A stretch of 64,000 bases of DNA from Arcobacter sp. LA11 (GTDB lineage Bacteria; Campylobacterota; Campylobacteria; Campylobacterales; Arcobacteraceae), in NCBI RefSeq assembly GCF_001895145.1, contig NZ_BDIR01000003.1, positions 62,001 to 126,000 on the forward strand. The letters are read 5' to 3'. This document shows, piece after piece, positions 36,502-45,768 of this stretch (its first letter is position 1; each line of letters begins with the position of its first letter). The notes below the pieces were generated by a model. The model ran no database searches. It was not told the origin of the DNA and saw only the letters and a list, made by a program, of their open reading frames with translations. The position numbers and the translations under genes were made by a program.

Positions 36502-36503
36502 AT

Positions 36504-36674
36504 TTATCCACTTTTCAACTCATAAAATGAGCAATCAAGACCACTACTTCTTTTTACAACTACAGAAGGTATTGTTTTTGATTTAAAACCATAAGCTTTA
36601 CAACCATGAGGTTTGTTTTGTTCCCAAGTTACATAATAGAATTTACATTTTTGGCAAACTATTCTTTTATTCAT
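36504..36674 (-). CDS. Small four-cysteine protein, 56 aa
   Basis: A 56-codon frame from ATG 36674 to TAA 36504-36506. It reads MNKRIVCQKCKFYYVTWEQ, with CQKC near residue 7, Cys25 in HGCKAYG and Cys48 in GLDCSFY, which would complete a Cys4 zinc site. It lies 23 bases after recR and ends 2 bases before the kinase start, in the same direction, and the residue composition is protein-like. I believe similar small uncharacterised proteins exist near recR in relatives, but I cannot name the family. Confidence 0.65.
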   Translation of the reverse strand: MNKRIVCQKCKFYYVTWEQNKPHGCKAYGFKSKTIPSVVVKRSSGLDCSFYELKSG

Positions 36675-36697
36675 AAATAATATCTTATCTAACTTTC

Positions 36698-37270
36698 TTA
36701 AATATTAACTTTACTTTGTATAGCCTTAGCTAAAGACAAGATATCTACATTCTCTAAACTAACACCTGTTGGAACACCTTGAGCAATTTTTGTAAAGTTA
36801 ATTTTAAAATCTTTTAATTTATCCTCAATAAATAAAATAAAAGCATCATTAGATAAAGAAGGAGTTATTGCAAATAAAACATCTTCTACTTCATTTTCTT
36901 TTACAAAGTTTAACATCTTATCAACTGCTTCAGGTTCTAATTCTTCAATTACAAAGTATAAACCGTCAAATTGTTTAGATTCTTCAATTATAAATATATC
37001 TTTTGCACTTTGTACAATACAAACTTTTGTCTTATCTCTACTGTCATCTAAACATACTTCACATATCTCATGTTCACTCATAGAACCACAATTAATACAT
37101 TTTTTTATATTTCTTAACGCATTTTCAATACTATGTGCAATTTTAATACCACTATAACTGTCATTCATTACTATATGATATGCTAATCTCAAAGCAGATT
37201 TCTTACCTATTGTAGGCAAAGATTCAAATGCATCAACTAAATCATAAAACTTTTCTAAACCTTTTTTCAT
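36698..37270 (-). CDS. recR: Recombination mediator RecR
   Basis: A 190-residue RecR: an N-terminal HhH-like region (FESLPTIGKKSALRLAYHI), the zinc motif CINCGSMSEHEICEVC at about 58-73, and a Toprim domain (VCIVQSAKDIFIIEE) followed by the VPTGVSLENVD C-terminal motif. RecR acts with RecO (and RecF where present) to load RecA on SSB-coated DNA. It is divergent from dnaJ with about 70 bases between. Confidence 0.94.
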   Translation of the reverse strand: MKKGLEKFYDLVDAFESLPTIGKKSALRLAYHIVMNDSYSGIKIAHSIENALRNIKKCINCGSMSEHEICEVCLDDSRDKTKVCIVQSAKDIFIIEESKQFDGLYFVIEELEPEAVDKMLNFVKENEVEDVLFAITPSLSNDAFILFIEDKLKDFKINFTKIAQGVPTGVSLENVDILSLAKAIQSKVNI

Positions 37271-37341
37271 GCGCGAATTATATCTAATCTTAATAGTTAT
37301 TTAGATAAAATCGCGAAAATTATATTTATAGGAGTTAGTAA

Positions 37342-38475
37342 TTGACTGAAATTAATTATTATGAATTATTAGAAGTTACTAAGGATAGTGACAAAAGTAC
37401 TATAAAAAAAGCATATAGAAAAATGGCTATGAAGTATCATCCAGATAAAAATCCTGATGATCATGAAGCAGAAGAGAAATTTAAAGCAGTAAATGAAGCA
37501 TATCAGGTTTTAAGTGATGATGAAAAAAGACAAATCTATGATAGATATGGTAAGGCTGGTCTAGAAGGTCATGGTCAAGGAGGAGGATTCTCTGGTGGAG
37601 GATTTGATGACTTAGGTTCTATTTTTGAAGAAATGTTCAGTGGTTCAGGATTTGGCGGTTTTGGAGGAAATTCTAGAAGACGTGAGAGAAAAAGCTATAA
37701 CTATAACTTAGATATTGCTATTGAAATTGAAGTTGAATTTAATGAAGCAATTTTTGGTTGTAAAAAAGAGATTAAATATCCACATAAATCAGCTTGTAAA
37801 GACTGTAAAGGTACGGGTGCTAAAAATGGAAAACTAAGTACATGTACTCATTGTAATGGTCAAGGACAAGTACATATGAGACAAGGATTTATGACTTTTG
37901 CTCAAACTTGTCCTCATTGTGAAGGTTCAGGTCAAGCAGCAAGTAGTAAATGTAAAACTTGTACAGGTTCAGGATATAAAGAAACAAAAGAAAAATTTGA
38001 AGTAAATATTCCTGAAGGTGTTAACAACGGAAATAGAATTAGAGTTTCAAATAAAGGTAATACAGCACCAGATGGTACAAGAGGAGATTTATATTTACAA
38101 ATTAGAGTAAAAGAAGATTCTCATTTTGTAAGACATGATGATGATATCTATATTGAAGTACCTATTTTCTTTACTCAAGTTGCATTAGGTGCATCTATTA
38201 AAATTCCAGGTTTAAGAGGAGAATTAAATCTTAAAATTCCAGCTGGTACAAAAGATAAAGAGCAATTTAAATTTCATGGAGAAGGTGTAACTTCTGTTCA
38301 AGGTTATGGTAAAGGTGATTTAATTGTACAAATCAAAATTAAATATCCTAAATCATTAAATAACGAACAAACTGAACTTTTAGAAAAACTTCAAGATAGT
38401 TTTGGAGTTGAAAGTAAGCCACATGAATCGAACTTTGAGGGAATGTTTGAAAAAGTAAAAAAATGGTTTTCATAA
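37342..38475 (+). CDS. dnaJ: Chaperone DnaJ
   Basis: Starts at TTG 37342 with GGAG 9 bases upstream. The 377-residue protein has a J domain with the HPD motif ([11 protein letters not shown]), a Gly/Phe-rich region ([11 protein letters not shown]), four zinc repeats ([32 protein letters not shown]) and the C-terminal substrate-binding domain, so it is a full type I DnaJ that stimulates DnaK. DnaK and GrpE are not in this window. Confidence 0.95.
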   Translation: MTEINYYELLEVTKDSDKSTIKKAYRKMAMKYHPDKNPDDHEAEEKFKAVNEAYQVLSDDEKRQIYDRYGKAGLEGHGQGGGFSGGGFDDLGSIFEEMFSGSGFGGFGGNSRRRERKSYNYNLDIAIEIEVEFNEAIFGCKKEIKYPHKSACKDCKGTGAKNGKLSTCTHCNGQGQVHMRQGFMTFAQTCPHCEGSGQAASSKCKTCTGSGYKETKEKFEVNIPEGVNNGNRIRVSNKGNTAPDGTRGDLYLQIRVKEDSHFVRHDDDIYIEVPIFFTQVALGASIKIPGLRGELNLKIPAGTKDKEQFKFHGEGVTSVQGYGKGDLIVQIKIKYPKSLNNEQTELLEKLQDSFGVESKPHESNFEGMFEKVKKWFS

Positions 38476-38524
38476 TCCTTTAAAATTTAAATAATTTATT
38501 ATTAACTTGTAACTCTTATTTATG

Positions 38525-38530
38525 TATAAT
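38525..38530 (+). promoter_or_regulatory. Candidate -10 element for the multi-SBP kinase gene
   Basis: TATAAT directly preceded by TG, about 20 bases before the ATG at 38551. No good -35 at the right distance is visible. Confidence 0.35.
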
Positions 38531-38550
38531 AATGCTAAATAAGGGCTACA

Positions 38551-41500
38551 ATGCAAAATCTAAAAATAATCATATTTTTTCTACTATTTATCACACTTCA
38601 TTCTTTTGCCTCAAACAAAATTGAATTTACTAAAGAAGAATTAAACTTTATAAAAAGTAATCCTACAATTACTATTGGTGCAGAAAGAGATTGGCCTCCT
38701 TTTGATTTTGTTGAAAATGATGAATATACAGGTCTTGCAAAAGACTATTTAGATTTAATTGAAAAGAAAACTGGATTGAAATTCGATTACTCTATTGATT
38801 CTTGGCAAAACCTTTTAGATAAAACAAAAAACAAACAAATAGATTTACTTCCTATTCTTTCAAAAAATAAACATAGAGAAGAATTCCTTTTATACACAAA
38901 GCCATATTTATCTATAAGAGACTATGTATTTACAGATAATAATATCTCTTATAAATCAATGGATGAATTAAAAGGTAAAAAAATTGCAATAATAAAAGGT
39001 TATGTTCAAGAAAAGTTTATAAAGAACAATTACCCAAGTATAGAAATAGTTTATGTAAAAAACATTTTAGAATCAATTGATGCAGTTGTAACAAGAAAAG
39101 TTGATTTTATTATTTCAAATATTGCCATAATTAACTATTTTATAAATAAACACTCTATAAGTAATATAAAAGCGCAGTTTCATACAAAATATGAAGGTAA
39201 TCTTTTGTATATGGCTACAAGAAATGACTATCCGATACTAAAAAATATTATTGATAAAGCTTTATCAAGTCTAACAATAGAAGAAAAAAATAGAATATCT
39301 ATGAAATGGAAAAATAAAAAGTATGATGAAAACTTAAGTATTCAATTAGACTTGAATGAAAATGAGAAACAATATTTAAAAGAAAAAGATGCTCTTTATA
39401 TTGCAAATGAGCTAGATTGGATACCTTTTGATTATTATGAAAATAATACACCTAAAGGTTATACTATTGATTATATCAAGCTTATATCTCAAAAACTTGG
39501 ATTAAAACCAATTTTTGTCACTGATAAATGGACTTCTCTTATAAAAAGACTCAAAAATAAAGAGATAGATATTCTTCCTGTAATAGGATATAACAAAAAA
39601 AGAGAAGATTTTTTATTATATACTCAATCTTTTATGTCACAAACGTTATCAATTGTTACAAAAAAATCTCGTACTGATATTATAAATATAGATGATTTAA
39701 ATAATAAAAAAATAGGTATGGCAAAAGGATGGCATCTTACTAATGTATTTAAAAAAAATTATCCAAATGCAAATGTAATTGAATTTGAATCTTTAACAGA
39801 TATCTTTAATTCAATAGAAAATAACTTTATAGATGCAACAATTCAAAATGATTTATTAGCAAGTTATTATATAAATAAAAACTATTATGGAAAATTAAAA
39901 GCAAGCAGCCATGTATCACTTGATGGTTTTAAAAGTGAATTATATGTAGGAGTAAGAAAAGATTTAAATGTACTCCATCCATTAATTGACAAAGCTATAA
40001 GTTCTATAACAAAAGAAGAACAGAAAGCATTAGAAAACAAATGGATTAATATTTCTAAAAAAATTAATTTTACTAACGAAGAATTGAATTTTATAAAAAA
40101 TAAAAAAATAAATGTAATATCTACAAATAATTGGTCTCCCTTTAATTCAGTAGAAAATGATGAATTATACGGAATAAGTGTAGATTTTTGGAATTATATA
40201 AAAGATAAAGCTAATTTAAAAACAAGCTTAAGCTCAAATAATAAAATTTCAGTAGTATTAGATTCGATAAAAGAAAAGAAAAGTGATATATTAATTGCAG
40301 CAACAAAAACAAATGATAGAGAAAAATATTCTATATTTAGTGACGGTTATTTAAAATCCCCAATTGGAATTGCTACATTACAAGATAAAAATTATATTGC
40401 AAGTGCAGAAGAATTAATAGGTAAAAAAATTGCTGTAGGAGAAAATTCCTCTGCACATAGATTATTAGAAGAAAAATATCCAACAATTAAATTTGTTTTT
40501 GTAAATGATGTTATCCAAGGATTAGAGTATGTAAGTGAAAATAGAGTCTTTGCGTATGTAGATATAATGCCTGTACTCTCTCATAATATAAAGAATAGAG
40601 GCTATTCTAATTTAAAAATAACAGGTCAAACAGGAATTGATTTAAATCTAAAGTTTATGATTAGAGATGATTACCCTGTTCTTAAAAGTATTGTCAATAA
40701 AATTTTAAATAGTATGTCTCCAGAAGACAAAGATCAAATATATAAAAAGTGGTTAAATACTAATATTCAACAAGAAGTTGATTATTCATTATTATGGAAA
40801 ACAATTCTAGTATTTTTAATTATTATTATATTTGTTCTTTATAAAAATAAACAGTTAATTGATTATCAACGTAATTTAAAAAAGACTCAAAAAGAGTTAG
40901 AAAATTCATTAAAAAATTTTAAATCTTTGATAGATTTAAATATTGCTGGTGTATTAATTATTGAAAACAAAAAAATCAAATATTTAAATGATGAAATAGT
41001 TAATATGTTAGAATATAGAAATAAATCTCAACTTATGAATAGAGAACTTACAAATATATTAAAAGAAAATTCTTTAATAGATATATATAAAGATGATTTT
41101 GATGGAAATCATGAAATAGAGGCTATAAAAGTTGATGGCTCTACAATACCTGTTCTTCTAAAAACAAAAAAAATAGATTTTGATGGAAAGTCTTCATTTA
41201 TCCTTTCAATTATCAATTTAACTGAAATTAAAAATAAAGAAGAAATTATGTTTCAACAGTCAAAAATGGCAAGCTTAGGAGAAATGATTGGAAACATTGC
41301 ACATCAGTGGAGACAACCATTAAGTTCAATTTCTACTGCTGCTTCTGGAATAAAGGTACAAAAAGAGTATGGATTATTAAATGACGAATTATTAGAATAT
41401 AATCTTGATTCTATAACTGAAACAACAAAATTTTTATCTCAAACTATAGATGATTTTCAAAACTATATAAAAAGTGACAAAAAGAAAAAGAAATTTGATG

Positions 41501-41949
41501 TTAAAAACAGTATTGAAAAAGTTTTAACTATTGTTAATGCATCATTTAAAAACAATTTTATTAATGTAAATACAAAAATAAATTCAATATATATAAATGG
41601 ATTTGAAAATGAATTAAATCAAGCTCTATTAAATATATTAACAAATTCAAAAGATGCATTAAAAGAGATAGATGAAGAAAATAGAAATATATTTATTAAT
41701 ACTTTTTGTGAGAATAAATTTGCAGTAATTCAAATCATGGATACAGCGGGTGGAATAGATGAAAAGATTATCCGAAAAGTTTGTGAACCATATTTTACAA
41801 CTAAACATAAATCACAAGGTACAGGTCTTGGATTATATATGACTCATAAGATTATTACAGATAGTATGAAAGGTTTTATTAAAATAGAAAACTCGCAATT
41901 TGAAGATAAAAAAGGTGCAAAAGTTACTTTATACATTCCTATTCAATAG
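38551..41949 (+). CDS. Hybrid-type sensor kinase with three periplasmic solute-binding domains
   Basis: A 1132-residue membrane kinase. A signal peptide or anchor is at 4-21 (LKIIIFFLLFITLHSFAS). Three SBP_bac_3-like domains follow in tandem (about 25-262, 270-500, 508-742), each opening with a NELDW/ERDWPPF-like motif. One transmembrane helix lies at about 750-768. A PAS-like domain is at about 785-890, the H-box IAHQWRQPL has His918, and an ATPase domain ends with GTGLGLYMT. The layout is EvgS-like but has no receiver or Hpt domain. The last 21 bases overlap the convergent GGDEF-EAL gene. Ligands are probably amino acids or small organic acids, by family only. Confidence 0.88.
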   Translation: MQNLKIIIFFLLFITLHSFASNKIEFTKEELNFIKSNPTITIGAERDWPPFDFVENDEYTGLAKDYLDLIEKKTGLKFDYSIDSWQNLLDKTKNKQIDLLPILSKNKHREEFLLYTKPYLSIRDYVFTDNNISYKSMDELKGKKIAIIKGYVQEKFIKNNYPSIEIVYVKNILESIDAVVTRKVDFIISNIAIINYFINKHSISNIKAQFHTKYEGNLLYMATRNDYPILKNIIDKALSSLTIEEKNRISMKWKNKKYDENLSIQLDLNENEKQYLKEKDALYIANELDWIPFDYYENNTPKGYTIDYIKLISQKLGLKPIFVTDKWTSLIKRLKNKEIDILPVIGYNKKREDFLLYTQSFMSQTLSIVTKKSRTDIINIDDLNNKKIGMAKGWHLTNVFKKNYPNANVIEFESLTDIFNSIENNFIDATIQNDLLASYYINKNYYGKLKASSHVSLDGFKSELYVGVRKDLNVLHPLIDKAISSITKEEQKALENKWINISKKINFTNEELNFIKNKKINVISTNNWSPFNSVENDELYGISVDFWNYIKDKANLKTSLSSNNKISVVLDSIKEKKSDILIAATKTNDREKYSIFSDGYLKSPIGIATLQDKNYIASAEELIGKKIAVGENSSAHRLLEEKYPTIKFVFVNDVIQGLEYVSENRVFAYVDIMPVLSHNIKNRGYSNLKITGQTGIDLNLKFMIRDDYPVLKSIVNKILNSMSPEDKDQIYKKWLNTNIQQEVDYSLLWKTILVFLIIIIFVLYKNKQLIDYQRNLKKTQKELENSLKNFKSLIDLNIAGVLIIENKKIKYLNDEIVNMLEYRNKSQLMNRELTNILKENSLIDIYKDDFDGNHEIEAIKVDGSTIPVLLKTKKIDFDGKSSFILSIINLTEIKNKEEIMFQQSKMASLGEMIGNIAHQWRQPLSSISTAASGIKVQKEYGLLNDELLEYNLDSITETTKFLSQTIDDFQNYIKSDKKKKKFDVKNSIEKVLTIVNASFKNNFINVNTKINSIYINGFENELNQALLNILTNSKDALKEIDEENRNIFINTFCENKFAVIQIMDTAGGIDEKIIRKVCEPYFTTKHKSQGTGLGLYMTHKIITDSMKGFIKIENSQFEDKKGAKVTLYIPIQ

Positions 41950-44223
41950 TTTTTCAAACTCTTTATAGTTCATAGGTTTTCCATAAAAGTAACCTTGAAT
42001 TTTATAACATCCATTTTTAACAAGAAAATCTATCTGCTCTTGGTTTTCAACACCTTCTGCTATAACATCAAGTTTTAAACTCTTTGAAAGAACAATTACT
42101 GATTTTGTGATAGCTGTATCTTCTTCATCAAAAGGCAAGTCTTTTACAAATGCTCTATCAATTTTAAGCTTATTAATTGGAAGTTTTTTCAAGTATGCTA
42201 AAGATGAATATCCTGTTCCGAAATCATCTACAGAAAGTTTAATCCCTAAAGAACTTATTTCTCTCAACTTTTCAATAGATTCAGAAGGATTTTCCATGAT
42301 TCCTCCTTCTGTAACTTCTAATTCAATAGAATTATGCTTACAATTATTATCAATTATAGTTTTATTTAATAATTCAATAAAATCATCACTTTTTAGCTGT
42401 TTCATAGATAAATTTAAAGATAAAGTACCTGTATCTAATCCTTGATTTTTCCAAATAGAAAATTGTTTTATTGCTTTTTTCATAACAAGTCTATCTAAGT
42501 CAACTATTAATCCTGCTTCCTCTGCAATTGGAATAAACGCATTTGGAGGAATTAGTTCTCCTTCTGTATTTTTCCATCTAACTAAGGCTTCCATTCCTAT
42601 TAATTTATTTATTTTTCCATCATATTGAGGTTGATAATATACAACAAACTCATCATTTTTAATTGCTTCTCTTAGTTTGTTTTCAAGTACTATTTTTTTC
42701 ATTACTTTTAAAGTCATATCTTCTGTATAAAATTTAAAAGTATTTCGCCCCTCTTCTTTAGCTCTATACATTGCGGAATCAGCATTTTTTAATAAATCAT
42801 CAACTGTTTTACCATCATTTGGATAAATTGAAATACCAATACTAATTCTTAGATGAATATTCTGATGATTGAAGGATATAGGAGTATTCATACTAGACAT
42901 AATCTTTTTTATAACATTTATTATATGTTCAATATTCTCAATATCATCAACTAAAATTAAAAACTCATCACCACCATGCCTACTAATTAAGTCATTTCTT
43001 CTCATAATTTTTTTAAAACGATTCGAAATTTCAATTAATACTTCATCTCCAAATTTATGACCAAAAGAATCATTTATTTCTTTAAATCTATCTATATCTA
43101 TAAATAATAATGCAATTAATTTATCCATACTATTTTTGTTATTTATTTTATTGTCAAAGATTTTTTTAAAATAATTTCTATTGTAAAGACCTGTCAAATC
43201 ATCATGAGTAGCTTTATAGCTTAATTTATGTTTTGATATTTTATCCTTATGCCAAATTAATATATATAAGACTTGTATTAATATTACTACTAATAATACA
43301 GAAATAAAAACAAATAAATTAAAATCTTTTAATGTCAATTGCTTTGTTATAAGAAGGAAACTATGCTCAAAACCCTCAATTTTTTTAAGATAAATCAACT
43401 TCTTAAATATATTTTCTTTTTTAGAAGAATTAGCTTCTAGATATTTTCCATACTCATTTATATCTACTATTTCAATATGATATTTATTAAACTTCTTTTT
43501 TACTTTTTCTAATAATTTATCAATATTTATATTTATAATGTAAAAACCATTAGTATTTGCATACCTTAAAGATTCATTTTCAATTCTATCTTCACCCTTA
43601 TATGTAGCTTTAATAAAAAGATTTAGTTTATTACCAAGTTCATCAATTACTCTATCTTTTACTATTACTTTCCCTGATTTAGATGAAAGAATAAAAGCTT
43701 CATTGAATATATTATTGTTATATATATCAAAGCCATAAAACCTAGTATATTTGTATGACGCAGGTTCTATATATATAATAGGAGCATATCTATCTTTTAA
43801 TTTATTAATTTTTATAAGTTTTTGATTTTTATCATAATCTTTTATATAGAAATTGTATAAGCCATTATCTTTCATCTCTTCTTCAAAAGAGACTCTTTCT
43901 TTCTCTTGTACAACTGTTGCAAAAGCAATAACTTCCATAAAGTCATAATTTTTTAATAAATCATTTGAGAAACTAGAAAAAGAAGATGTATTCATATTCG
44001 ATGTATATTGATAATAACTACTTAATGAAGTAATAACACCCTTGGTAGTTGAAACCCTATTAGATAACTCTTTTTCAATGATATTTTCAATATTGTAGTT
44101 AAATTTATTTTTTAAATTTGAAACTTGATAAATATATTGAACTACTCCAATAATCAATAATATTAACAGGTTTATTAAAAATACAGTTACTTTTAGTTTT
44201 AAAGAAAAGAAAGGAGTCTTCAA
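41929..44223 (-). CDS. CHASE-GGDEF-EAL membrane protein
   Basis: A 764-residue protein with a transmembrane helix at about 10-30, a periplasmic CHASE-like domain (about 45-270, ending near a second hydrophobic segment at 295-320), a GGDEF domain with intact RHGGDEF, and an EAL domain with EALVRW, a LELEVTEGG-type metal motif and DDFGTGYSSL. Both c-di-GMP active sites look complete, so it may be bifunctional. It is 2 bases after the solute-binding-protein gene on the same strand, which suggests that the binding protein supplies its signal. Confidence 0.9.
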   Translation of the reverse strand: MKTPFFSLKLKVTVFLINLLILLIIGVVQYIYQVSNLKNKFNYNIENIIEKELSNRVSTTKGVITSLSSYYQYTSNMNTSSFSSFSNDLLKNYDFMEVIAFATVVQEKERVSFEEEMKDNGLYNFYIKDYDKNQKLIKINKLKDRYAPIIYIEPASYKYTRFYGFDIYNNNIFNEAFILSSKSGKVIVKDRVIDELGNKLNLFIKATYKGEDRIENESLRYANTNGFYIININIDKLLEKVKKKFNKYHIEIVDINEYGKYLEANSSKKENIFKKLIYLKKIEGFEHSFLLITKQLTLKDFNLFVFISVLLVVILIQVLYILIWHKDKISKHKLSYKATHDDLTGLYNRNYFKKIFDNKINNKNSMDKLIALLFIDIDRFKEINDSFGHKFGDEVLIEISNRFKKIMRRNDLISRHGGDEFLILVDDIENIEHIINVIKKIMSSMNTPISFNHQNIHLRISIGISIYPNDGKTVDDLLKNADSAMYRAKEEGRNTFKFYTEDMTLKVMKKIVLENKLREAIKNDEFVVYYQPQYDGKINKLIGMEALVRWKNTEGELIPPNAFIPIAEEAGLIVDLDRLVMKKAIKQFSIWKNQGLDTGTLSLNLSMKQLKSDDFIELLNKTIIDNNCKHNSIELEVTEGGIMENPSESIEKLREISSLGIKLSVDDFGTGYSSLAYLKKLPINKLKIDRAFVKDLPFDEEDTAITKSVIVLSKSLKLDVIAEGVENQEQIDFLVKNGCYKIQGYFYGKPMNYKEFEKLLNRNV

Positions 44224-44225
44224 AT

Positions 44226-45176
44226 TTAATCCATGTCATATTTTTTTGATTTTATTAATATTTTTCTAGGGAGCTTAATTTTTGCACTATCTACTAACTT
44301 TAAATTAATAAAATTGTTCCAAGTCTTATTTGTTGTGATTGAAATATTTTTTATGGCATAACCATTTAAAATACCTTTTGCAGTATTTGCTGCCCATTGA
44401 CCTTGCTCTTCTGCTTTAATTATTAATCCAATCATAGAAAAAGGCATCATCCATTCATAAGTAGCAAGAACTAACTTTTTACTATTTTTCAATAAAAAAT
44501 CTTTTACTTTTTTGTCATTCCAATTCTTTATAGCAGAGTTATGTCCTAAAATAATAAAATCACTATTTAGTTGTGCTTCTAAATAACTATTTTTCCATTC
44601 ATTAATATCATCTACTAAATTATATGATAAATCAATTCCATATTTTTTAGAATATTTAATAAAATATGACAAGTCTTTTTTATCGGTAATAGTATTATCA
44701 CCTATAAAAGTAGCTTTTCTTCCAATAGACAAATCAACTGCCATTTCATACAGTGCTCTTATAGGTATTATCTCAATCATTCCTGTTACATTAGAATAAG
44801 GGAAGCCATATTTATCTGCAGTCCAATTTACTCCTGTAAAAACAAAAGGTATTGAACTATCTTTATAATAAGGTTTTATTAAATATTTTGCAGCATTATC
44901 ATCTGAAGTGATTACAACATCTGGATTAGTTTTATCTATTAGCTTTTTTGCTTGTAAGGCACTACTCTTTATTGAAGCTTCATCTTTTTTTCTTTTTGTA
45001 TCCATATTAAATTGAATAACATCACAACTATCTTTTAAAATATATTTTATTTCTTTTGCAATGGTATCTGACCAGACAAAACCATCATGGTAAGAATTTA
45101 TATATACACATTTTTTATTTGATGTTGAAAATAATAATATTGGCAATAGTAATATAATATAATTGAATCTAAACAT
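44226..45176 (-). CDS. Orphan periplasmic ABC-type substrate-binding protein
   Basis: A 316-residue protein with a signal peptide (FNYIILLLPILLFST) and a fold like the ABC_sub_bind family (INSYHDGFVWSD at the start, VVITSDDNAAKYLIKP and PFVFTGVNWTA in the middle). No permease or ATPase gene is adjacent. The next gene, 2 bases on, is the CHASE-GGDEF-EAL protein, so a sensory role is more likely than transport. The ligand is not evident. Confidence 0.85.
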   Translation of the reverse strand: MFRFNYIILLLPILLFSTSNKKCVYINSYHDGFVWSDTIAKEIKYILKDSCDVIQFNMDTKRKKDEASIKSSALQAKKLIDKTNPDVVITSDDNAAKYLIKPYYKDSSIPFVFTGVNWTADKYGFPYSNVTGMIEIIPIRALYEMAVDLSIGRKATFIGDNTITDKKDLSYFIKYSKKYGIDLSYNLVDDINEWKNSYLEAQLNSDFIILGHNSAIKNWNDKKVKDFLLKNSKKLVLATYEWMMPFSMIGLIIKAEEQGQWAANTAKGILNGYAIKNISITTNKTWNNFINLKLVDSAKIKLPRKILIKSKKYDMD

Positions 45177-45366
45177 TTGTACTATTCCTTTACTATTTAT
45201 TAATAAAATAACTTTATTTTTAACTGAATAACAGGTATATATATTAAATAATAATTTATCATTAAATTTATAAAATCTAGATTAAAATTATAAATTATAT
45301 TATTGAAATCTCATTTTATCAATTATTAACGCTATTATTGTTATAACATAAATAAAAAGGATCAAT

Positions 45367-45747
45367 TTGATTTATGATTCTCAAAGAATGGTAATGTATC
45401 CGCACTTGAATGCTGCAGGAATTCTTTTTGGTGGTCAAGCTTTGTCTTGGATTGATGAAGAAGCTATTATCTTTGCAGCACAACTTCTAGATACACAAAG
45501 ATTAGCTACTGTTAAAATGAGTGAAGTATGTTTTAAAAACCCTGCAAATATTGGTGATATTTTAGCAATAGGAACAGAACTTATTAGAACAGGAAAAACT
45601 TCTATTACAGTTAAATGTCAAATAAAAAATAAAACTACAGACAGGATTATTCTCACTGTTGAAGAAATTGTTATTGTTGCCTTAGATTATAATAAAAATC
45701 CTACAAAGCATATATTAGCAGATAGAGAAATAAAAAGTTTAACTTAA
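45367..45747 (+). CDS. Hotdog-fold acyl-CoA thioesterase
   Basis: Starts at TTG 45367 with AAAGGAT upstream. A 126-residue protein of the YciA-like type: the NAAGILFGGQALSWIDEEA stretch with the catalytic region, then VCFKNPANIGDIL. It should hydrolyse acyl-CoA thioesters in the cytoplasm; chain preference cannot be read. It is a single gene closed by a strong hairpin and is near an aromatic-acid CoA pathway, but not in that operon. Confidence 0.88.
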   Translation: MIYDSQRMVMYPHLNAAGILFGGQALSWIDEEAIIFAAQLLDTQRLATVKMSEVCFKNPANIGDILAIGTELIRTGKTSITVKCQIKNKTTDRIILTVEEIVIVALDYNKNPTKHILADREIKSLT

Positions 45748-45766
45748 AGGCTAAACAGCCTTTAAG
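45743..45766. terminator. Hairpin terminator after the thioesterase gene
   Basis: A 10-base perfect stem (CTTAAAGGCT with AGCCTTTAAG), 4-base loop AAAC, between convergent genes (thioesterase and symporter). Confidence 0.65.
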
Positions 45767-45768
45767 TA

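Noticed and set aside
42107-43060. Plus-strand frames opposite the GGDEF-EAL gene
   Set aside because: Low-complexity Ser/Ile/Phe-rich translations typical of antisense frames in AT-rich coding DNA. No RBS or family features.
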